From: Mycolicibacterium sp. CBMA 247
Lineage (GTDB): Bacteria; Actinomycetota; Actinomycetes; Mycobacteriales; Mycobacteriaceae
Assembly (NCBI RefSeq): GCF_009729095.1
Contig: NZ_VTGX01000003.1
Coordinates: 62,001 to 126,000 of the forward strand
Direction: 5' to 3'
DNA length: 64,000 nucleotides
The position numbers and the translations under genes are program-made. Below are positions 28,449-34,866 of the stretch, piece by piece. How positions within the stretch are numbered: position 1 is the stretch's first letter; each line of letters starts with the position of its first letter. The notes under the pieces were generated by a model. The model did no database searches. It saw only the letters and a program-made list of their open reading frames with translations, and was not told the DNA's origin.

Positions 28449-28808
28449 ATGTCACAACCGCACCAGCAGGCCGCGCAGCAGTACCCGCCACCGCCTGCGG
28501 TTCCGGTTTTTCGCATTTCAGCGATGCGGCATACCGGCTTGTTGGTCTTGTGGTTCAACCAGACCCGCACGGTGACCGGGACCCTCGAACAGTGCGAGGC
28601 CGAGTTGGTCAGCGCCCAGCAGCACAATCTCGTCCTCGGCTGGTGGAGCTTTCTGTCCATCCTGATCATGAACTGGGTCGCGTTGCTGCACAACAGAAGC
28701 GCGCGGTCCACGCTGCGGAAGCGGGCGGAGCAGGCGCAGGCCTACGCGCAGTGGTGGTATCAGTACGGTCAGCACCAAAGCGCACCGCAGCAGCCTGAGC
28801 GGCAATAG
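28449..28808 (+). CDS. Small membrane protein of unknown function
   Basis: A 119-residue protein with a Gln/Pro-rich cytoplasmic start (about residues 1-20), a beta-like middle (GLLVLWFNQTRTVTGTLEQCEAEL), one clear hydrophobic segment at about 72-90 (LGWWSFLSILIMNWVALLH), then a charged amphipathic helix and a Gln/Trp/Tyr-rich tail. The family is not recognised. ATG 28449 has a G-rich ribosome-site-like GGGGGG 5 bases upstream. It lies between the A24-peptidase gene and aroC on the same strand. The hydrophobic domain and ribosome site make it more likely real than a shadow, but no function is offered. Confidence 0.65.
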   Translation: MSQPHQQAAQQYPPPPAVPVFRISAMRHTGLLVLWFNQTRTVTGTLEQCEAELVSAQQHNLVLGWWSFLSILIMNWVALLHNRSARSTLRKRAEQAQAYAQWWYQYGQHQSAPQQPERQ

Positions 28809-28883
28809 TCGCGCCGAGCCGACGTTGGGCGCTGTTGACCACGGATTTCGGGAGGCAAACCCCGACGTGGGAGAATGACACCC

Positions 28884-30110
28884 GTGTTGCGTTGGACCAC
28901 AGCTGGAGAATCCCATGGCCGCGCCCTGGTGGCCATGCTCGAAGGGATGGTTGCCGGCGTGCCCATCACCTCCGAGGAGATCGGGGCACAGCTCAAGCGT
29001 CGCCGCCTCGGCTACGGCCGGGGCGCCCGGATGAAGTTCGAACAGGACCAGGTCACCGTGCTGGCCGGGGTGCGCCACGGCACCACGCTGGGCGGGCCGA
29101 TCGCCATCGAGATCGGCAACACCGAATGGCCCAAGTGGGAGACCGTGATGGCGCCGGACCCGGTCGATCCGGCCGAGCTCGATGTGGCCCGCAATGCCCC
29201 GCTGACTCGCCCCCGCCCCGGGCACGCCGACTACGCCGGCATGCTCAAGTACGGCTTCGACGACGCCCGCCCGGTGCTGGAACGTGCTAGCGCCCGAGAG
29301 ACCGCTGCGCGTGTGGCGGCCGGCACGCTGGCCCGGGCGTTCCTGCGTGCGGCACTCGGTGTCGAGGTGGTCTCCCACGTCATCTCCATCGGGGCGTCCA
29401 AGCCGTATGACGGCCCGCCGCCGCAGTTCTCCGATCTGGAGGCTATCGACGACAGCCCGGTACGGGCCTTCGGCAAGGATGCCGAAGCAGCCATGATCGC
29501 CGAGATCGAGGACGCCAAGAAGGACGGCGACACCCTCGGCGGTGTCGTCGAGGTCGTGGTCGAGGGTCTGCCGATCGGGTTGGGCTCGTTCACCAGCGGC
29601 GACAACCGCCTCGACAGCCAGCTGGCCGCCGCGGTGATGGGCATCCAGGCGATCAAGGGCGTGGAGATCGGCGACGGCTTCGAGACCGCGCGCCGCCGCG
29701 GCAGCGTCGCCCACGACGAGATGTACCCCGGTCCCGACGGAGTGCTGCGCTCGACGAACCGGGCCGGCGGCCTGGAAGGCGGCATGACCAACGGTCAGCC
29801 GCTGCGGGTCCGGGCCGCGATGAAGCCGATCTCGACCGTGCCGCGGGCGCTGGCCACCGTCGATATGGCCACCGGCGAAGAGGCCGTGGCCATTCACCAG
29901 CGCTCTGACGTGTGCGCAGTGCCGGCCGCCGGCGTGGTGGTGGAGACCATGGTCGCCCTCGTGGTGGCCCGTGCGGTGCTGGAGAAGTTCGGCGGGGACT
30001 CGCTGGCCGAGACCCGGACCAACATCGACGCCTACCTGCGGGCCGTGCGCACGCGAGGAGCAAATCCGGGTGACGCCGAGCGCGAGCCGTCGGCGCAGGC
30101 CCTGGGCTGA
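28884..30110 (+). CDS. aroC: Chorismate synthase
   Basis: A 408-residue chorismate synthase, converting EPSP to chorismate with reduced FMN, the last common step of the shikimate pathway. The signatures are GESHGRALVAMLEG at the N-terminus (catalytic His), RRRLGYGRGARMKFE, GFDDARPVLERASARETAARVAAG, RRGSVAHDEM, TNRAGGLEGGMTNGQPL and HQRSDVCAVPAAGVV. GTG 28884 starts directly at LRWTTAGESHG, as in M. tuberculosis AroF; ATG 28875 is in frame but only 2 bases from the purine run. The stop overlaps the aroK ATG by one base, so aroC-aroK-aroB form one coupled unit. Confidence 0.96.
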   Translation: MLRWTTAGESHGRALVAMLEGMVAGVPITSEEIGAQLKRRRLGYGRGARMKFEQDQVTVLAGVRHGTTLGGPIAIEIGNTEWPKWETVMAPDPVDPAELDVARNAPLTRPRPGHADYAGMLKYGFDDARPVLERASARETAARVAAGTLARAFLRAALGVEVVSHVISIGASKPYDGPPPQFSDLEAIDDSPVRAFGKDAEAAMIAEIEDAKKDGDTLGGVVEVVVEGLPIGLGSFTSGDNRLDSQLAAAVMGIQAIKGVEIGDGFETARRRGSVAHDEMYPGPDGVLRSTNRAGGLEGGMTNGQPLRVRAAMKPISTVPRALATVDMATGEEAVAIHQRSDVCAVPAAGVVVETMVALVVARAVLEKFGGDSLAETRTNIDAYLRAVRTRGANPGDAEREPSAQALG

Positions 30111-30817
30111 TGGCGCCCAAGGCGGTACTGATCGGCCTGCCGGGTTCGGGCAAGTCGACCATCGGCCGCCGGCTGGCCAATGCGTTGAACCTCACCATGC
30201 TCGACACCGACGCCGCGATCGAAGAGACCACCGGCCGCACCATCGCCGACATCTTCGCCACCGACGGCGAGGCGGAGTTCCGCCGCATCGAGGAAGAAGT
30301 CATCCGCTCGGCGCTGGCCAGCCACGACGGCGTGTTGTCCCTGGGCGGCGGCGCGGTCACCACCCCTGGCGTGCGTGCCGCATTGGCCGGGCACACCGTC
30401 GTCTACCTGGAGATCAGCGCGGCCGAAGGGGTGCGCCGCACCGGCGGATCCACGGTCCGGCCGCTACTGGCCGGACCTGACCGGGCCGAGAAATTCCGTG
30501 CGCTGATGTCGGAGCGGGTGCCGCTCTATCGCCGGGTCGCGACCATGCGGATCAACACCAACCGCCGCAACCCCGGCGCGGTGGTGCGCACCATCGTCAC
30601 GCGACTGGAAAGCCCCCCGCCCCAGAAACAGGCCGAGCAGCCGCGGGCCGCCAAGCGGCGCCGGCGTCGCCCACCGTGGCGGCGTGGTGCGGCGTCCTCA
30701 CAATCCTCGTCCGGTTCCGAGGCCAGGGGCGGCAAGACCGCATCCGGCGCCGAATCGAAAGCCATACCCACCCCCGCGGCCCTGGCCGCTCGCAACGCGG
30801 AGCGACATGATGACTGA
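30110..30817 (+). CDS. aroK: Shikimate kinase with long basic C-terminal tail
   Basis: A 235-residue shikimate kinase, phosphorylating shikimate with ATP. The kinase proper fills residues 1 to about 172. It shows Walker A GLPGSGKSTIGRRL (residues 9-22), the Mg/shikimate site LDTDAAIEETTGRTIADIF, the shikimate glycine loop LSLGGGAV, and the lid with GSTVRPLLAG. M. tuberculosis AroK (176 residues) ends about there. Here a further ~60 residues follow, first Arg/Lys-rich (AAKRRRRRPPWRRG), then Ser/Gly-rich, ending AARNAERHDD. The extension looks disordered and could bind nucleic acid or partners; its effect is unknown. Start and stop overlap both neighbours. Confidence 0.95.
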   Translation: MAPKAVLIGLPGSGKSTIGRRLANALNLTMLDTDAAIEETTGRTIADIFATDGEAEFRRIEEEVIRSALASHDGVLSLGGGAVTTPGVRAALAGHTVVYLEISAAEGVRRTGGSTVRPLLAGPDRAEKFRALMSERVPLYRRVATMRINTNRRNPGAVVRTIVTRLESPPPQKQAEQPRAAKRRRRRPPWRRGAASSQSSSGSEARGGKTASGAESKAIPTPAALAARNAERHDD

Positions 30818-31889
30818 CCCGGTAATCGTCGAGGTACTGGTGGACCGGCCATACCCGGTCATCATCGGACGAGGCCTGCTCGGCGAGCTGGGAAACACGC
30901 TCGAGGGCCGTCACAAGGTGGCGATACTGCATCAGCCGGTGCTCACCCAGACCGCCGAAGCCGTCCGGCAACACTTGGCCGACAAGGGAATTGAAGCCCA
31001 CCGGGTCGAGATTCCGGATGCCGAGGCGGGCAAGGAACTTCCCGTCGTCGGCTTCATCTGGGAAGTGTTGGGACGCATCGGTATTGGCCGTAAGGACGCC
31101 ATCGTCAGCTTGGGTGGGGGAGCGGCCACCGATGTTGCGGGCTTTGCTGCGGCCACCTGGTTGCGTGGCGTCGACATCGTGCACGTGCCCACCACCCTGC
31201 TGGGCATGGTCGACGCGGCAGTGGGCGGCAAGACCGGGATCAATACCGACGCCGGCAAGAACCTCGTCGGCGCCTTCCATCAGCCGGCCGCTGTGCTGGT
31301 GGACCTCGCGACCCTGGAAACCTTGCCACGCAACGAGATTGTGGCCGGGATGGCCGAGATCGTGAAGGCCGGATTCATCGCCGACCCGGTGATCCTCGAT
31401 CTGATCGAAGCCGACCCGGAAGCGGCGCTGGATCCCACCGGAACGGTGTTGCCCGAACTCATCCGCCGCGCGATCGCGGTCAAGGCCGAGGTGGTTGCCG
31501 CCGACGAACGAGAATCGCAGCTGCGTGAGATCCTCAACTACGGCCACACCCTCGCGCACGCCATCGAGCGCCGTGAGCGGTACAAGTGGCGCCACGGTGC
31601 CGCCGTGTCGGTGGGATTGGTGTTCGCCGCCGAGTTGGGCCGGCTGGCCGGGCGTCTCGACGACAAGACGGCCGATCGGCACCGTTCGGTGCTGACCGCG
31701 CTGGGACTGCCGGTCAGCTACGACGGCGACGCGCTGCCTCAGCTCATGGACTACATGGCAGGCGACAAGAAGAACCGCTCGGGAGTGTTGCGGTTCGTCG
31801 TGCTCGACGGGCTGGCCAAGCCGGGCCGGCTGGAAGGTCCGGACCCGTCGCTGTTGGCGGCCGCATACGCAGAAGTGGCGCGGGACTGA
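30807..31889 (+). CDS. aroB: 3-Dehydroquinate synthase
   Basis: A 360-residue 3-dehydroquinate synthase, the second shikimate step, NAD- and zinc-dependent. NAD-binding GGGAATDVAGFAAATWLRGVD (about residue 105), VPTTLLGMVDAAVGGKTGIN, the zinc-ligand segment RESQLREILNYGHTLAHAIE (histidine) and the downstream YKWRHGAAVSVG are intact. It begins ATG ATG at 30807/30810, inside the end of aroK by 11 bases. A perfect 10-bp hairpin lies over its stop codon. In M. tuberculosis the dehydroquinase gene follows; here a minus-strand membrane protein comes next and no dehydroquinase gene is present. Confidence 0.96.
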   Translation: MMTDPVIVEVLVDRPYPVIIGRGLLGELGNTLEGRHKVAILHQPVLTQTAEAVRQHLADKGIEAHRVEIPDAEAGKELPVVGFIWEVLGRIGIGRKDAIVSLGGGAATDVAGFAAATWLRGVDIVHVPTTLLGMVDAAVGGKTGINTDAGKNLVGAFHQPAAVLVDLATLETLPRNEIVAGMAEIVKAGFIADPVILDLIEADPEAALDPTGTVLPELIRRAIAVKAEVVAADERESQLREILNYGHTLAHAIERRERYKWRHGAAVSVGLVFAAELGRLAGRLDDKTADRHRSVLTALGLPVSYDGDALPQLMDYMAGDKKNRSGVLRFVVLDGLAKPGRLEGPDPSLLAAAYAEVARD

Positions 31890-31902
31890 CTGCCCGCGCC
31901 AC
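31875..31902 (+). terminator. Hairpin over the aroB stop codon
   Basis: Perfect 10-bp arms GTGGCGCGGG (31875-31884) and CCCGCGCCAC (31893-31902) enclose an 8-base loop containing the TGA of aroB. No U tract follows, in keeping with the U-poor terminators often seen in mycobacteria. It lies between aroB and a convergent gene. Confidence 0.65.
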
Positions 31903-31944
31903 CTGCGCCTGAATTTCTGACCTGCCCTCGGGGGGCCGGGCCCG

Positions 31945-32511
31945 CTACTGCTTGGGCTGCTCGGGGTACTCGATGGTTTCGGTGGTTTCTGCGCTCTCCG
32001 GGGCGCCGTTGGCGCTCACCGCGGCGAACACATCGGTGTCGGCGCGTCCGTCCGCGGCCAGGCCGTGGTGGCGTTGGCGGGGCATCGGCGGAGCCTTACG
32101 GTCCACCAACCAGCGGCCCACCGTCACGCCGGCCACGGAGAGCAGGAACACCAGCAGTGCGGTGAACGCCGCGAACGTGGTGACCTCGTTGAGCAGCGCA
32201 TCGGTATAGAGGCTCTTGTAGAACATCCCGATGAACCACGCCACCGCGCCGCTGACGATGCCCGCGAACAGGCCGGCGATCAGCCAGGTCATCGCCAGGT
32301 CGGCGCGCCGATCCGGATCCGGATTGCGGCGCGCGTCGTTCTGGCCGTCGATCAGACCCCAGATCAGCACCCCGATCCCGAATAACGTGACCAGCCCCAC
32401 GCTGAACCAGGTGGCATTAGCCGGCGAGGCGTTGATCAGTGCTCCCTGAATTAAGCGCACGATGACCATCGCTGTTGCGAACACCACTCCGCGCAGTAAC
32501 CACTTGCTCAT
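31945..32511 (-). CDS. B-4DMT family membrane protein (Rv2536-like)
   Basis: A 188-residue protein with four predicted membrane helices: about residues 5-25 (LLRGVVFATAMVIVRLIQGAL), 34-54 (TWFSVGLVTLFGIGVLIWGL), 73-97 (MTWLIAGLFAGIVSGAVAWF) and 108-133 (VTTFAAFTALLVFLLSVAGVTVG). A hydrophilic C-terminal tail of about 50 residues is rich in Ala/Glu/Thr. It matches the conserved mycobacterial gene between the aro cluster and pepQ (Rv2536), annotated as a B-4DMT transporter family; transport is unproven. ATG 32511 follows a TACGCT -10 box (32520-32525 on the minus strand) by 8 bases, so it is probably leaderless. It is divergent from pepQ. Confidence 0.85.
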   Translation of the reverse strand: MSKWLLRGVVFATAMVIVRLIQGALINASPANATWFSVGLVTLFGIGVLIWGLIDGQNDARRNPDPDRRADLAMTWLIAGLFAGIVSGAVAWFIGMFYKSLYTDALLNEVTTFAAFTALLVFLLSVAGVTVGRWLVDRKAPPMPRQRHHGLAADGRADTDVFAAVSANGAPESAETTETIEYPEQPKQ

Positions 32512-32519
32512 GGGGGCAC

Positions 32520-32536
32520 AGCGTAGCGAGTAGCGT
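32520..32536. promoter_or_regulatory. Back-to-back -10 boxes of two leaderless genes
   Basis: In a 33-base gap, TACGCT on the minus strand (32520-32525) stands 8 bases before the ATG of the B-4DMT gene, and TAGCGT on the plus strand (32531-32536) stands 8 bases before the GTG of pepQ. The two promoters are only 5 bases apart and must interfere physically. Confidence 0.6.
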
Positions 32537-32544
32537 CACACAGC

Positions 32545-33630
32545 GTGACTATTTCCCAGCGCAGGGATCGGCTGCGATGTCGGCTGGCGGATTCGGGCCT
32601 GGACGCGATGTTGGTAACTGACCTGGTCAACGTGCATTATCTGTCCGGATTCACCGGTTCCAACGCGGCCCTGCTGATTCTCGCCGAGGACACCACGCCG
32701 GTGTTGGCGACCGATGGGCGCTATCGCACCCAAGCAGCACAGCAGGCTCCGGACGCCGAGGTGGTCATCGAGCGGGCCTGCGGGGCACATCTCGCCGGGC
32801 GGGCGGCGCGCGCAGGCGCCCTTCGGCTGGGCTTCGAAAGTCATGTAGTGACCGTGGACGCCTACACGGCCTTGAAGAAGGCGGCCGGTGACGCGGTCGA
32901 GTGGGTGCGCGCGGCGGGCACAGTGGAGGCCCTGCGCGAGATCAAGGACGCCGGCGAGATCGCCATGCTCCGGTTGGCCTGCGAGGCCGCCGATGCCGCG
33001 CTCGCCGGTCTCCTGGAGCGCGGCGGCCTGCGGCCCGGCCGCACCGAGCGCCAGGTGCGCAACGAGCTGGAAGCACTGATGCTCAACCACGGAGCCGACG
33101 GACCGTCCTTCGAGACGATCGTGGCAACAGGCCCGAACTCGGCCATCCCGCACCACCGGCCCACGGACGCGGTGCTGGCCGCAGGGGACTTCGTGAAGAT
33201 CGATTTCGGTGCCCTGGTGGCCGGCTATCACTCCGATATGACGCGCACATTCGTGCTGGGCCCGGCCGCGCAGTGGCAGCGCGACATCTACGACCTGGTG
33301 GCCACCGCGCAGCAGGCCGGGCGCGACGCCCTGGCCCCCGGGGTTTCGCTGAGCGCGGTGGACGCGGCATCACGCCAGGTCATCGCCGATGCCGGCTACG
33401 GCGAGAACTTCGGTCACGGCCTTGGACACGGCGTCGGACTGCAGATCCACGAAGCGCCGGGAATCAATGCCGCTGCCGCCGGTACACTGCTTGCTGGCTC
33501 TGCGGTAACCGTTGAGCCTGGTGTCTACTTGCCCGATCGCGGCGGTGTCCGGATCGAGGACACCCTGGTCGTCGGAGAGGCGGCACCCGACCTGCTTACT
33601 CGGTTCCCCAAGGAACTGACCATTTTGTGA
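32545..33630 (+). CDS. pepQ: Xaa-Pro aminopeptidase/dipeptidase (M24B)
   Basis: A 361-residue cytoplasmic proline peptidase, cleaving Xaa-Pro bonds with a two-metal centre. The N-terminal creatinase-like domain (residues 1-120) has the usual VNVHYLSGFTGSNAALLI. The M24 catalytic domain shows PHHRPTD (His), VKIDFGALVAGYHSDMTRTF (two metal Asp), HGLGHGVGLQIHEAPG (metal His), TVEPGVYLP and GVRIEDTLVV (metal Glu residues). The length is standard. Start GTG 32545, probably leaderless. efp follows 24 bases after the stop, and nusB after that, the normal mycobacterial order; read-through from pepQ is likely. Confidence 0.93.
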   Translation: MTISQRRDRLRCRLADSGLDAMLVTDLVNVHYLSGFTGSNAALLILAEDTTPVLATDGRYRTQAAQQAPDAEVVIERACGAHLAGRAARAGALRLGFESHVVTVDAYTALKKAAGDAVEWVRAAGTVEALREIKDAGEIAMLRLACEAADAALAGLLERGGLRPGRTERQVRNELEALMLNHGADGPSFETIVATGPNSAIPHHRPTDAVLAAGDFVKIDFGALVAGYHSDMTRTFVLGPAAQWQRDIYDLVATAQQAGRDALAPGVSLSAVDAASRQVIADAGYGENFGHGLGHGVGLQIHEAPGINAAAAGTLLAGSAVTVEPGVYLPDRGGVRIEDTLVVGEAAPDLLTRFPKELTIL

Positions 33631-33654
33631 CAGAAACTTAGGAGCTACACCCTC

Positions 33655-34218
33655 ATGGCATCGACTGCCGACTTCAAGAACGGGCTCGTCCTGCAGATCG
33701 ACGGACAGCTGTGGCAGATCGTCGAATTCCAGCACGTCAAGCCGGGTAAGGGTCCGGCCTTCGTGCGGACGAAGCTGAAGAACGTGGTGTCCGGCAAGGT
33801 CGTCGACAAGACCTACAACGCCGGTGTGAAGGTGGAGACCGCCACCGTGGACCGCCGCGACGCCACCTACCTGTACCGCGACGGCAGCGACTTCGTCTTC
33901 ATGGATTCCGACGATTTCGAGCAGCACCCGCTTCCGGAGTCGCTGGTCGACCGCGCCGCGGGCTTCCTGCTGGAGAGCATGCCGGTGCAGATCGCGTTCC
34001 ACGACGGTGCTCCGCTTTACCTGGAATTGCCGGTGTCGGTCGAGCTTCTGGTCGCCCACACCGAGCCGGGTCTGCAGGGCGACCGCTCCAGCGCCGGCAC
34101 CAAGCCGGCCACCATGGAGACCGGCGCCGAGATTCAGGTTCCGCTGTTCATCAACACCGGCGACAAGCTCAAGGTGGATACCCGCGACGGCAGCTACCTC
34201 GGCCGCGTCAACTCCTGA
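33655..34218 (+). CDS. efp: Translation elongation factor P
   Basis: A 187-residue EF-P, which enters the ribosomal E site and relieves stalling at proline runs. Three beta-barrel domains are complete. The tip loop of domain I reads HVKPGKGPAF, with the conserved lysine at about residue 34. Domain II has FMDSDDFEQHPLP and domain III ends GDKLKVDTRDGSYLGRVNS. Organisms with unmodified lysine and a P-G-K-G tip of this kind occur in actinobacteria; no EpmA/EarP-type modifying gene is in the window. ATG 33655 has GGAG upstream. It sits between pepQ and nusB. Confidence 0.97.
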   Translation: MASTADFKNGLVLQIDGQLWQIVEFQHVKPGKGPAFVRTKLKNVVSGKVVDKTYNAGVKVETATVDRRDATYLYRDGSDFVFMDSDDFEQHPLPESLVDRAAGFLLESMPVQIAFHDGAPLYLELPVSVELLVAHTEPGLQGDRSSAGTKPATMETGAEIQVPLFINTGDKLKVDTRDGSYLGRVNS

Positions 34219-34238
34219 CGACACGAGGAACTGGGTAA

Positions 34239-34727
34239 ATGCCTGACCGTCGTGGTGACCGGGGCCGCCATCAGGCCCGCAAGCGTGCAGTGGACGTGCT
34301 GTTCGAGGCCGAGGCGCGCGGTCTGACACCGGAGGCCGTGGCCGACGGTCGCATCGCGCTGGCCGAGGGCGACCCCGAGGTATCTGCGCTCAATCCCTAC
34401 ACGGTGTCGGTGGCACGTGGTGTGACCGAACACGCCGCGCACATCGACGACCTCATCTCGGCGCACCTGCAGGGCTGGACGCTGGAACGGCTGCCCGCCG
34501 TGGACCGCGCCATCCTGCGGGTGGCGGTGTGGGAACTGCTGCACGCCGAGGATGTTCCCGAACCTGTCGCGGTCGACGAAGCCGTCGAGCTGGCCAAAGA
34601 GTTGTCCACCGACGAGTCACCCGGGTTCGTCAACGGTGTGCTCGGCCAGGTGATGCTGGTGACCCCGCAGATCCGGGCTGCCTCTCAGGCCGTACAAGGC
34701 GCGATCCAGGACCGCTCCGAGCAGTAG
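34239..34727 (+). CDS. nusB: Transcription antitermination factor NusB
   Basis: A 162-residue NusB, which binds boxA RNA with NusE/S10 and promotes rRNA antitermination. The all-helical fold is apparent: HQARKRAVDVLFEAEARG at the N-terminus, the LERLPAVDRAILRVAVWELLH core, and the C-terminal PVAVDEAVELAKELSTDESPGFVNGVLGQV. ATG 34239, with a GAGGAA ribosome site, lies 20 bases after efp. A long inverted repeat follows 45 bases after the stop. No oddities. Confidence 0.96.
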   Translation: MPDRRGDRGRHQARKRAVDVLFEAEARGLTPEAVADGRIALAEGDPEVSALNPYTVSVARGVTEHAAHIDDLISAHLQGWTLERLPAVDRAILRVAVWELLHAEDVPEPVAVDEAVELAKELSTDESPGFVNGVLGQVMLVTPQIRAASQAVQGAIQDRSEQ

Positions 34728-34772
34728 GGCGTTCCGACGGACGAACGCAGACTCGGCGACTAGCCGCGTGAA

Positions 34773-34799
34773 GATGTGTCCCGGGCATCGGGACACATC
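34773..34799. repeat. Perfect inverted repeat between nusB and the molybdopterin oxidoreductase gene
   Basis: Arms of 11 bases, GATGTGTCCCG (34773-34783) and CGGGACACATC (34789-34799), flank the 5-base loop GGCAT. It could end the pepQ-efp-nusB transcript or be an operator for the downstream gene 68 bases away. No U tract follows, so both readings stay open. Confidence 0.65.
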
Positions 34800-34866
34800 G
34801 GTGCCGTTCGGTGCCACGATGTTGTTACGTGTGTTGCTACCCGTACACGACATTCGGAGGCCGCTG

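Noticed and set aside
28518..29897. 459-codon minus-strand frame opposite aroC
   Set aside because: Shadow frame; chorismate synthase signatures on the plus strand are complete.
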